A stretch of DNA of 64,000 nucleotides, from contig CAJTDB010000022.1 of NCBI GenBank assembly GCA_910574965.1, positions 1-64,000 of the forward strand. The letters are read 5' to 3'. The notes below the pieces were generated by a model. It had not been told where the DNA came from. It searched no databases and saw nothing but the letters and a program-made list of their open reading frames with translations. Positions within the stretch are counted from its first letter, which is position 1; each line of letters opens with the position of its first letter. The position numbers and the translations under genes are program-made. Positions 49,777-58,560 of this stretch are shown one piece after another. Origin of the DNA: Lachnospiraceae bacterium (lineage in GTDB: Bacteria > Bacillota > Clostridia > Lachnospirales > Lachnospiraceae).

Positions 49777-51264
49777 ATGAAAAATTACAAATTCTGGTTC
49801 TGCACAGGTTCTCAGGACCTGTACGGAGACGAGTGTCTGAGAAAAGTAGCGGAGCATTCCGCGAAGATCGTGGAGGGTATGAACGCAGGCGGCAGACTGC
49901 CTTTTGAGCTGGTTCTGAAACCCACGCTTCTCAGTCAGGCATCCATCCGCCAGACACTGAATGATGCGAACAACGATCCGGAATGTGCAGGCGTTATTAC
50001 ATGGATGCATACTTTTTCTCCGGCGAAGATGTGGATCATCGGTCTGCAGGAATATAAAAAACCGCTGTGTCATCTGCTGACGCAGTTCAATGAAGAGATT
50101 CCCTACGGCTCCATTGACATGGATTTTATGAACGAAAACCAGTCTGCTCACGGAGACCGGGAGTACGGACACATTGAGAGCCGTATGGGCATTGAGAGAA
50201 AGCTGATCTTCGGACACTGGAACAATCCCGATGTGCAGGAGCGTCTCGGAAGCTGGATGCGTACGGCCATCGGTGTCATGGAGTCATCTCACATCCGCGT
50301 GTGCCGCGTAGGCGACAATATGAACAACGTTGCAGTCACCGAAGGAGATAAGGTGGAAGCTCAGATCAAGTTCGGCTGGGAGATTGATCATTATAACGTC
50401 AATGATCTGGTAGCGTATGTGGATGCAGTGTCTCAGGGAGATGTGAATGCACTGGTGGATGAATATTATCAGAGATATGAGATTCTCCTGGAAGGCAGAG
50501 ATGCGGAAGAGTTCCGCAGACATGTGGCTGTTCAGGCTCAGATTGAGATCGGAGCAGAGAAATTCTTAAAAGACGGAGACTATCATGCCATCGTTACCCA
50601 CTTCGGTATGCTGGGCGGCCTGAAACAGCTTCCGGGTCTTGCCATTCAGAGACTGATGGAAAAAGGTTACGGCTTCGGAGCGGAAGGCGACTGGAAGACT
50701 GCGGCTATGGTGCGCCTGATGAAGATTATGACCGAAGGAGCGAAAGATGCCAAAGGCACTTCCTTCATGGAGGATTACACATACAATCTGGTTCCGGGCA
50801 AAGAAGGCATTCTTCAGTCCCATATGCTGGAAGTATGTCCGACGATTTCCGAAGGTCCCATCTCTATAAAAGTACAGCCTCTTACGATGGGAAACCGGGA
50901 AGACCCGGCGCGTCTTGTATTTACTTCCAAGACAGGCCCTGCGATTGCTACTTCTCTGATTGATCTGGGAAGCCGCTTCCGCCTGATTATCAATGCGGTA
51001 GACTGCAAAAAGGTGGAGAGGCCCATGCCGAAACTTCCGGTGGCGACGGCGTTCTGGACTCCGCAGCCGAATCTGGCGGTCGGAACCGAAAGCTGGATAC
51101 TGGCAGGCGGTGCGCACCATTCGGCGTTTTCCTACGATCTGTCAGTGGAACAGATGACAGACTGGGCAGCGGCGATGGGCATTGAAAGCGTCGTAATTGA
51201 TCAAAATACTACCATACGTGATTTCAAAAATGAATTAAAGTGGAATGCAGCCGCATACAGGTGA
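49777..51264 (+). CDS. araA: L-arabinose isomerase
   Basis: Converts L-arabinose to L-ribulose, the first step of intracellular arabinose breakdown. Seen: FWFCTGSQDLYGDE at the N-terminus, ITWMHTFSPAKMWI, QFNEEIPYGSIDMDFMN, GFGAEGDWKTAA with the Mn-ligand Glu, and LAGGAHHSAFSYDL with the ligand His. Length 495 is exact for the family. AGGAGG lies 8 bp before the ATG, within the hairpin element. araB and araD are not in the window. Own terminator downstream. Confidence 0.96.
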   Translation: MKNYKFWFCTGSQDLYGDECLRKVAEHSAKIVEGMNAGGRLPFELVLKPTLLSQASIRQTLNDANNDPECAGVITWMHTFSPAKMWIIGLQEYKKPLCHLLTQFNEEIPYGSIDMDFMNENQSAHGDREYGHIESRMGIERKLIFGHWNNPDVQERLGSWMRTAIGVMESSHIRVCRVGDNMNNVAVTEGDKVEAQIKFGWEIDHYNVNDLVAYVDAVSQGDVNALVDEYYQRYEILLEGRDAEEFRRHVAVQAQIEIGAEKFLKDGDYHAIVTHFGMLGGLKQLPGLAIQRLMEKGYGFGAEGDWKTAAMVRLMKIMTEGAKDAKGTSFMEDYTYNLVPGKEGILQSHMLEVCPTISEGPISIKVQPLTMGNREDPARLVFTSKTGPAIATSLIDLGSRFRLIINAVDCKKVERPMPKLPVATAFWTPQPNLAVGTESWILAGGAHHSAFSYDLSVEQMTDWAAAMGIESVVIDQNTTIRDFKNELKWNAAAYR

Positions 51265-51272
51265 CTGCAGAA

Positions 51273-51309
51273 GGGACCGCTGCACAGAGGAGTGCGGCGG
51301 TCCTTTTTT
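51273..51309 (+). terminator. Terminator of araA
   Basis: GGGACCGCTGCA pairs with TGCGGCGGTCC, followed by TTTTTT. Confidence 0.88.
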
Positions 51310-51340
51310 ACCGGTCTGACATGGGCCGGCGGATAGAGAA

Positions 51341-51430
51341 TCGTAAAAAATCCAACTTAATTCGTAAAAAATCATAACTTTAAAAAATTACACAAAAAAA
51401 CCGAAAAAAACCGTAAGAAATCAAAAAAAA
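51341..51430 (+). promoter_or_regulatory. A-rich direct repeats ahead of the GH43 gene (set 2)
   Basis: TCGTAAAAAATCCAACTTAA (51341) and TCGTAAAAAATCATAACTTT (51362) are 21 bp apart; a partial copy CCGTAAGAAATCA starts at 51411. They share TCGTAAAAAA-C-AACTT with set 1 ahead of the importer and are candidate YesN binding sites. Confidence 0.6.
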
Positions 51431-51448
51431 TTCATAGATTTATCCGTA

Positions 51449-51509
51449 TTCAAAGAGATAAGAGGCAGGGTACACTAAAATTGACAGAAATTGTGTAAGG
51501 GATCAGAAT
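51449..51509 (+). promoter_or_regulatory. Possible promoters of the GH43 gene
   Basis: Two candidates: TTCAAA (51449) with TACACT (51471-51476), 16 bp spacer; or a perfect TTGACA (51481-51486) with a weak CAGAAT (51504-51509), 17 bp spacer. Both lie downstream of the direct repeats. Confidence 0.35.
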
Positions 51510-51553
51510 ATGCAGAGGGCATAGGGGACGATCTCTGCAGATAGGAGGATGCT

Positions 51554-54500
51554 ATGAGAAAAAGACAAGTGCTGGCATTTCTGATGGCTATGTCGGTGCT
51601 GGTGTCCACGGTATTTCCGTCGGCTGCGGCCGGGCTGGATGATCCGGGCGGCACCGGCAGTCTGCCGCAGTCGGGACCGGAAGAGGTTCCGGACGGCGGT
51701 TCGGATACCGAAGACGAACAGACACCGAAGGCGGATCCGGAGGAAACCAAAGAACCGGCAGAAGGCGGCGAGACACCGAAGCCGGATTCGGAGGAAACCA
51801 AAGAGCCGGGAGAAGGCGGTGAGACGCCGAAGCCGGATTCGGAGGAAACCAAAGAGCCGGAGGAAGGCGGCGAGACGCCAAAGCCGGATCTGGAGGAATC
51901 CAAAGAACCGACAGAAAACGGCGAAGTGCAGACGCCGGAAGCAGACGAGGGACAGACGCCGGGTGAAGAGGAAAGCGGCGGGGCAGACGGCGAGGTGCCG
52001 GCGGATGACGCGGACAGCCGTCAGGCAGAACCGGAACTTCTGGTGAGCATGGACTTTGAAGGGCTGCAGGAAGGCGCGGATGTTGCATCGGCAAAAGCGC
52101 TGGCGAAGGGCGGATATACCCTGGCGGACAGCTATGAAGGCGGCGGAAAAGCGCTGCATCTGGACGGGAGCGCAGGTCAGTTTCTGACAGTGACCGGGGA
52201 AGACGGCGGCAGCCTTTTGGCAGGGGTTACAGAGATGACGGTCTCCTATGAAGCGAAATATGACCGGGATGGCACTGACTGGGTCATGTACGCAGCTCCT
52301 TCCGGCGCGGCGCAGGTCGGAGGTAAGGAACGTTATATTGGGATCGCGCGCATTGGCGGGAAGCTGAATGCAGAGCGCTTTTATAATGCAGGAGCTCGTC
52401 CGGGTGTGGCGAACGCACCCATCGGCATGGACTGGATGCATGTGGACGTTATTTTGAGCGAAAAGGACACGGCGGTTTACATAAATGGGAGTGAGGCGGC
52501 CCGCGAGGCAAGCACTTATGCGGTGGATGCACTGCTGGGCGATGCCAGTATCCTGCAGATTGGAAAGGCCAACTGGGGAAACGGGGAATATTTTCAGGGA
52601 AGTATCGACAATTTCCGGATTTATAATTATGTTCTCTCCGAGGAGCAGATTAAAGAACAGTATCAGGAATATATAGACCGGAGAACCGCAGGCGTATCTA
52701 AGGGAGAACTTACGCTGAACGCCGGATATATCTCGGAAGATCTGACTCTTCCGTCCGTGTTCGGCGAAGCAGACATTGTATGGTTAAGCAGCAACGAGGC
52801 GGCGCTTACGGCGGACGGAAAGGTGCACCGAACGGAGGAAAATCAGGCGGTTACGCTGACGGCGTCGCTGACAGTGGATGGCCAGACGACGGCACAGGAA
52901 TTTCCGCTGGTCGTTCTGGCGGCAGGACAGGATGTACTGACGTATGTGAGCAATGCTCCTGCGGTGGGACAAAACGGCGGCATGAAGATCGCAGCCGGGA
53001 CTGGGAACGGTTTCCGGGTTCTGCATAAGGATCAGCCGATTCTTTATACGTCCAAAGGGGCGAAAGCGTATGTGTCTCCGCAGATCTTCCGGAAAGCGGA
53101 TGGAACCTTCGGCATGATCGCTGCGGACGGCGGCAACAATGGCAGCGTTCTGCTGTATGACTCCGAGGATCTGATCTCTTACACCAATGAGAGAGTGTGT
53201 GCACTGCCGGGAATCGGCAGCATCGAGAAGCTTTCCTGCGTCTACGACATGGCGGCGGAGGAATACCGGATCTTTGCGGAATCCGGCGGACTCTGCTCGG
53301 TTGTAACGACGAAAGATCTGGAGAACTTTGAGCAGGCGCAGATTACGGCGGACTATTCTTTTGAAGGAACAGACGGACCCGCCGATGCGGTGTGGGAGTC
53401 TTCCGCGGCGCTTACGCAGGCGGAATATGACAAGCTTGTGAAAAAATTCACGAACCCGTCCCTGACCAGTCTGTCGGCACTTCCGGAAGATCAGACGATT
53501 CCGACAGGAGCGAAGCTGGAAGAGAGCCTGAAAGCGGACCCTGTGGATGCGGAATATTCGGACGGGACGAAGAAAAAGCTTTCGATCCGCTGGAACCGTG
53601 CGGATCTGGAAGGAATTAACACGGCCCGTCCGGGGAAATATACGATTCGCGGTACGGTAGGCGGTTCTGCTTATTATACAAAGATGGATGAGCCGCTGAT
53701 TGAGGAGCGGGCGGATCCGTTTATCATTTACAATGAGGATGACGGATATTATTATTTCACGGCATCTTATCCCATGGACGGCGGAAATGATCCGGACGGC
53801 TACGACCGGCTGATCCTGCGCCGGGCAAAGACGATCAGCGGACTGGCGGACGCGGAAGAAGTGACTATCTGGGACGAGCGCGAGAGCTCAACGCTCGGCA
53901 GATTCATCTGGGCGCCGGAGCTGCACAAGATCGGGGATTACTGGTATTTTGTCAGCACGGCGGGATTGAACAGCGGGACCGGGACGACCTTTGACATCCG
54001 CCCGTTTATGATCCGGTGCAACAATGCGGACGATATGATGAATCCTCAGAGCTGGGGCGAGCCGGTTCTTGTGAAGGCTGCAGCCGGAGACGAGAACAAC
54101 TGCCTGAAAGTGATGTCTCTGGATATGACCTATTTCGAGGCTGGAGGGATACATTATCTTGCATGGGCGGATAAGACGCAGGGGAACCTGAGCAATATCT
54201 ATATCGCAACCATTAATCCGGCGGATCCGACGCAGCTTACGAGTCCCTGTTCTGTTATTACGACACCGGAATACAACTGGGAGCAGGTGGTGTTCTGGGT
54301 AAACGAAGGACCGGCAGTGCTTCAGAAGGACGGCAAAGTCTATCTGGCGTTCTCGGCTTCCGGAACCGGTTCCGAATACTGCGTTGGCCTCCTGACCGGA
54401 GATGCCGAAGCAGACCTGACGGATCCAAAGAACTGGGAGAAGACGCCGTATCCGATTCTGACCAGTTCGGATTTTGATGATCAGGTGTCCGGACCGGGCC

Positions 54501-57500
54501 ATAACTCTTTCACGGTGGATGAAAACGGAAATCCGGTAATTGTATATCATGCAAGGCCGACAGAGGAGCATAAATCCCATTCCGGTGATTCGCTCTTTGA
54601 TCCGTGCCGTCATTGCTATGTGAAACCGGTCTTCTTCGATTCGGAGGGAATGCCGGTGCTGAATCTTTCCGATGAGGATTTTGCAGGAGCAAATGGTTCC
54701 GGATTCTCCATTCAGCTTACGGTGGACGGGGATCCGGTAGAAAGCCAGCCGATTCTGGCCTATGACTTTAACGAAGACTTCAAGTCCGGTACGGCTGACG
54801 ACAGCATGGGAGAAAACCATGCGAAACTGTCGGAAGGCGCTTCCTATGTGCAGGATGCAGAGTACGGACAGGTGCTTTATCTGGACGGAGACAAGTCTGT
54901 CGGCGGTCATAACGCATATCTGGAGTTCCCGGAAGGTTTCTTTGACGGGCAGGACACGCTGACGGTTTCCATGGACATCAAAGAAGTGACCCGCAGCGGC
55001 AATTATTTTACTTTTGCTGTCGGACAGGACGATCAGAAGTATCTGTTTCTGAAGACGATGCCTACCGGGATGAAGCTTGCCATAACCAAGGGCAGTTATC
55101 AGAACGAAAAGACGGCATCAAAGAATTTTACCTATCCGAACAACAGCCGGACCTGGATCAATGTCAAGATGGTTCTTACGAAAAATACGATCCGGCTGTA
55201 CCAGGACGGAAAGCTGATTGCAGAGAATAAAAATACGGGACTCGGACTGTCCGCTCTCGGAAAAGACCTGAAGGCATATCTGGGCCGGTCTTTCTATGGT
55301 CCGGATCAGTATTTCCGCGGATACTTTGACAATGTGAAAGTCTATGACTGGGCCATGTCAGAGGAAGAAGTGAAAGAATTTACTGAAAAAGAGGCGCGGG
55401 AGCGTCAGGAAGCTCTGGAGGATGTGCAGCGCGTGGCGGACGCTTTCCGGATCCCCCATGCAGACGGCATCAAAGGAAATATCACGCTTCCGTCTGAGAA
55501 AGACGGTGTGAAAATCCGGTGGACTTCCAGTGACGAAAATGTCATCAGTACATCCGAAACAGAAAATGACGGCTATGATTCCACACCGGCAGGCGTGGTG
55601 ACAAGACAGAGCGGGGATGTTTCCGTGACGCTGACGGCGGAATTTTCCAAAGACGGCGAGACGGTGACAAAGTCCTATGACGTGACTGTGAAGGCGGCGC
55701 CGAAAGCAGTGAAAGAGGAAGATTATACCGGATACCTGTTCGTGCATTTTATCGATGCGGAAGAGAACGGGACAAAAGAGCAGACCTACTTTTCCGTCAG
55801 CAAAGACGGCCTTCACTGGGAAGATCTGAACAAGAGCCGGCCGGTTCTTACAAGCACCATAGGAGAGAGCGGACTGCGCGATCACTATATCGCCAGATCG
55901 GCGGAGGGTGATCATTTCTACATGGTTGCCACGGATCTGAGTATTGCCAATAATCCAAACGGCGCGGAGACCTGGAAGCGGTCCGGCTCTGACGGCAGCC
56001 ACGGCATCATAGTCTGGGAGTCCGACAATCTGGTGGACTGGAGCGAACCCTGGTTTGCCGAGATCGCACCGGAGAATGCGGGCTGTACCTGGGCGCCGGA
56101 GTTCATATATGACGAGCGTACCAAAGAATATGTAGTCTACTGGTCGGCGACGACGCTGAAGGTGGATGAGAATGAGGCGGTGACAGAGGAATACGAGAAC
56201 CATGCCATCTATTACTGCAAGACCCGTGACTTCCGTACCTTTACGGAGACAAAGCTGTACCATAAAGAGGACGGCGTGCAGAAGATTATTGACTCTACGA
56301 TGATCGAGCATGACGGAGTTTATTACCGTTATACGAAAAACGAGGTCAGCTCTAAGATCGTGATTGACCGTTCGGACGCAGTACTGGGCGATTTCACGAA
56401 GATCTCTTCGGATACCCTGACCAATCAGCTTCCGGCAGCGCAGGGACCGGTGGAAGGTCCGATCATCTTCAAATTGAATGAGCGGACAGCGGAAGGGAAA
56501 GAACAGTGGTGCCTGATGGCGGACCGTTTTGCCCGCGGACGGGGGTATTATCCTCTTGTGACGGACGATCTGGCATCCGGAGAGTTCCGGATGCTTGACG
56601 ACAGCGAGTTCAGCATGCCGGGCAAATACCGCCATGGTTATGTGATGCCGGTGACGGAGGAAGAATATACCGCGCTTCAGGAGAAGTGGGGAGATTCGGA
56701 CTACGGAAGCATCAAGGTTCTGGACAAAAATACTTCCGGCAATCCTATGCTGGGCTTTGACGGAGACGGCAATATTCTGTACGGCGGGGATCCGTCGATC
56801 CTGGTGGACGGGGATACGGTGTACTGTTATGTGGGACATGATACTTCTCCGGGGGAATTCTATCGGATGCCTGACTGGCACTGCTATTCTACAAAGGATA
56901 TGGTGAACTGGACCTATGAAGGCATGTATATGAGTGCAGGAGATATTCCATGGGCGCATGACAATCTGCAGGCGTGGGCAGGCCAGGTGGCAAAATACAA
57001 CGATAAGTATTATTTCTACTACTGTACTGAGACGAACGGCCAGTACGGAGGAGGAAAGTCCATCGGCGTTGCGGTATCGGACAGCCCCACAGGTCCGTTT
57101 ACGGATATCGGGCATCCGCTGGTGAGAAATATCGATACGGCAAACGGTGTACATACATGGGAAGACATCGATCCGACCATCTGGATCGAGACAGACGGCG
57201 AAGGCGTAGAACACCGCTATCTGGGCTGGGGAAATACCCGTTTCTTTGTATGCGAACTGAACGAGGATATGATTACCGTAAAGGACAGAGACGGCAATCC
57301 GGACAGACTGTCCTGCGGATATGCTTCTGACGGGACTTATGATATCGTAGTCGGCAGAATTGACGGCAATGCCAACGGTGACGGTCAGGATGAGAAACTC
57401 TGGTTCGACGGACATTTCTATACAGAGGCTCCGTATTATTACCGGCAGCAGGATGAGAACGGGAACTATTACGGTCCTTATTATATGTTCTTCGCCTGTG

Positions 57501-58531
57501 ACTGGAGAGAGCAGATGGCCTACGCTGTGACGGATGACATTATGAGCAATGAATGGGAGTTCGGCGGTATTCTGATGGAACCGTCTGCAACGGGCAATAC
57601 CAATCATATGGCAGTCTTTGATTTTAAGGGCGAGACGTATTTCGTTTATCACGATGGAAGCCTTCCTCACGGAAGCGGTTTCCGGCGCGTAGCATGTGTG
57701 GAGAAATTCCGGATCAACGAGGACGGGACGATTGATCCGATCCGCAAGACGGCGGCGGGCCTGTCCGGAAAAGTCAGCTATATTACGGATTCGGACGGGA
57801 ATTATCTGGCAATCCGGGACTTTGATAATCCGTTAGAGGATAGTTTCTATCCGATCAGAGGAAAGGAACTTCTGGTGGATTCCTTCCAAAACGGTGCGGC
57901 GGCGCAGTGGGTGTTAAGGCCCGGCAAGGCATCTTCGGACCGGGAAGATTATGTATCGCTGGAATCCAACGCAAAACCGGGGCTGTACATCAGCGCAGGC
58001 GATCCGGTGGACGGAGTCATCACGCCGGTCCTGTCTCAGGATGCACAGATAGATTCGAATCTGGATGCGGATCAGCCGATACGGATGACTTTCCGTACAC
58101 TGGAAGGCGCGGACGGGGAAGGTGTCCGGTTTGAGAGTGTGAAGTATCCGGGATATTATCTGGTCTTCCAGGAGGGGAGACCGGTACTGGTTCAGGATCC
58201 GGCGAAAGAAGAAGCTTCTTTCTATGTGTCTACAGATGAATCAGTACCGGATCATACAGACGATGCGAACGGAAACAGTCAGAGAGAGGTGCTGAAAACA
58301 GTCCGTTTTTATACCGTAGGAGAGACTGTCGGAACAGATGATATCCGTATCCGGATGTATCTGAATAACGGAACATGGAAACGCATTATGGATTATGAGA
58401 CCAACGCGGACGAGATTGATATGAGTACGGCCGGACAGAAGCTGCTGGAAGTCCGCTATGAATATCAGGGACGGAAGTATGAGTCTGCCATCCGTCTGGA
58501 TGTGGTGGAAGCGGATTATCGGAGTCAATAG
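51554..58531 (+). CDS. Secreted multidomain arabinan-active protein with three GH43-like domains
   Basis: 2325 residues. Order seen: signal peptide (1-26, cut near AAA/G); Pro/Glu-rich 17-residue repeats (about 60-115); LamG-like jelly roll (163-370); Ig-like (383-455); a partial propeller-like stretch (456-620); Ig-like (634-712); GH43 domain 1 (713-1045) with base Asp721 in ERADPFI and acid Glu918 in NEGPAVL; LamG 2 (1065-1275); atrophied Ig (1287-1385); GH43-like 2 (1390-1710) with LRDHYIARS and GPVEGPI; GH43-like 3 (1730-2065) with GGDPSILVD and TEAPYYY; an AbfB-like arabinofuranose-binding trefoil (about 2070-2225); terminal Ig-like (2240-2320). No LPXTG or membrane tail, so it is probably released or held by its partner. 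GH43 plus AbfB points to arabinan or arabinoxylan side chains. AGGAGG precedes the ATG. Confidence 0.85.
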   Translation: MRKRQVLAFLMAMSVLVSTVFPSAAAGLDDPGGTGSLPQSGPEEVPDGGSDTEDEQTPKADPEETKEPAEGGETPKPDSEETKEPGEGGETPKPDSEETKEPEEGGETPKPDLEESKEPTENGEVQTPEADEGQTPGEEESGGADGEVPADDADSRQAEPELLVSMDFEGLQEGADVASAKALAKGGYTLADSYEGGGKALHLDGSAGQFLTVTGEDGGSLLAGVTEMTVSYEAKYDRDGTDWVMYAAPSGAAQVGGKERYIGIARIGGKLNAERFYNAGARPGVANAPIGMDWMHVDVILSEKDTAVYINGSEAAREASTYAVDALLGDASILQIGKANWGNGEYFQGSIDNFRIYNYVLSEEQIKEQYQEYIDRRTAGVSKGELTLNAGYISEDLTLPSVFGEADIVWLSSNEAALTADGKVHRTEENQAVTLTASLTVDGQTTAQEFPLVVLAAGQDVLTYVSNAPAVGQNGGMKIAAGTGNGFRVLHKDQPILYTSKGAKAYVSPQIFRKADGTFGMIAADGGNNGSVLLYDSEDLISYTNERVCALPGIGSIEKLSCVYDMAAEEYRIFAESGGLCSVVTTKDLENFEQAQITADYSFEGTDGPADAVWESSAALTQAEYDKLVKKFTNPSLTSLSALPEDQTIPTGAKLEESLKADPVDAEYSDGTKKKLSIRWNRADLEGINTARPGKYTIRGTVGGSAYYTKMDEPLIEERADPFIIYNEDDGYYYFTASYPMDGGNDPDGYDRLILRRAKTISGLADAEEVTIWDERESSTLGRFIWAPELHKIGDYWYFVSTAGLNSGTGTTFDIRPFMIRCNNADDMMNPQSWGEPVLVKAAAGDENNCLKVMSLDMTYFEAGGIHYLAWADKTQGNLSNIYIATINPADPTQLTSPCSVITTPEYNWEQVVFWVNEGPAVLQKDGKVYLAFSASGTGSEYCVGLLTGDAEADLTDPKNWEKTPYPILTSSDFDDQVSGPGHNSFTVDENGNPVIVYHARPTEEHKSHSGDSLFDPCRHCYVKPVFFDSEGMPVLNLSDEDFAGANGSGFSIQLTVDGDPVESQPILAYDFNEDFKSGTADDSMGENHAKLSEGASYVQDAEYGQVLYLDGDKSVGGHNAYLEFPEGFFDGQDTLTVSMDIKEVTRSGNYFTFAVGQDDQKYLFLKTMPTGMKLAITKGSYQNEKTASKNFTYPNNSRTWINVKMVLTKNTIRLYQDGKLIAENKNTGLGLSALGKDLKAYLGRSFYGPDQYFRGYFDNVKVYDWAMSEEEVKEFTEKEARERQEALEDVQRVADAFRIPHADGIKGNITLPSEKDGVKIRWTSSDENVISTSETENDGYDSTPAGVVTRQSGDVSVTLTAEFSKDGETVTKSYDVTVKAAPKAVKEEDYTGYLFVHFIDAEENGTKEQTYFSVSKDGLHWEDLNKSRPVLTSTIGESGLRDHYIARSAEGDHFYMVATDLSIANNPNGAETWKRSGSDGSHGIIVWESDNLVDWSEPWFAEIAPENAGCTWAPEFIYDERTKEYVVYWSATTLKVDENEAVTEEYENHAIYYCKTRDFRTFTETKLYHKEDGVQKIIDSTMIEHDGVYYRYTKNEVSSKIVIDRSDAVLGDFTKISSDTLTNQLPAAQGPVEGPIIFKLNERTAEGKEQWCLMADRFARGRGYYPLVTDDLASGEFRMLDDSEFSMPGKYRHGYVMPVTEEEYTALQEKWGDSDYGSIKVLDKNTSGNPMLGFDGDGNILYGGDPSILVDGDTVYCYVGHDTSPGEFYRMPDWHCYSTKDMVNWTYEGMYMSAGDIPWAHDNLQAWAGQVAKYNDKYYFYYCTETNGQYGGGKSIGVAVSDSPTGPFTDIGHPLVRNIDTANGVHTWEDIDPTIWIETDGEGVEHRYLGWGNTRFFVCELNEDMITVKDRDGNPDRLSCGYASDGTYDIVVGRIDGNANGDGQDEKLWFDGHFYTEAPYYYRQQDENGNYYGPYYMFFACDWREQMAYAVTDDIMSNEWEFGGILMEPSATGNTNHMAVFDFKGETYFVYHDGSLPHGSGFRRVACVEKFRINEDGTIDPIRKTAAGLSGKVSYITDSDGNYLAIRDFDNPLEDSFYPIRGKELLVDSFQNGAAAQWVLRPGKASSDREDYVSLESNAKPGLYISAGDPVDGVITPVLSQDAQIDSNLDADQPIRMTFRTLEGADGEGVRFESVKYPGYYLVFQEGRPVLVQDPAKEEASFYVSTDESVPDHTDDANGNSQREVLKTVRFYTVGETVGTDDIRIRMYLNNGTWKRIMDYETNADEIDMSTAGQKLLEVRYEYQGRKYESAIRLDVVEADYRSQ
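51739..51910 (+). repeat. 51 bp coding repeats in the GH43 protein linker
   Basis: About three and a half copies of a 51 bp unit encoding ETKEP-EGGETPKPDSE-like 17-residue repeats, an acidic, Pro-rich spacer between the signal peptide and the first LamG domain. Copies differ at a few bases; copy number may vary between strains. Confidence 0.85.
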
Positions 58532-58560
58532 GGCGGCTGCCGGAAAGGAGAAGTAAGATT

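Noticed and set aside
55358-57670. 770-codon open frame on the minus strand
   Set aside because: Mirror of the GH43 gene caused by codon bias; no ribosome site and no recognisable domain.
58400-58531. Cell-wall sorting signal at the end of the GH43 protein
   Set aside because: No LPXTG, hydrophobic tail or basic end; the protein stops after an Ig-like domain.
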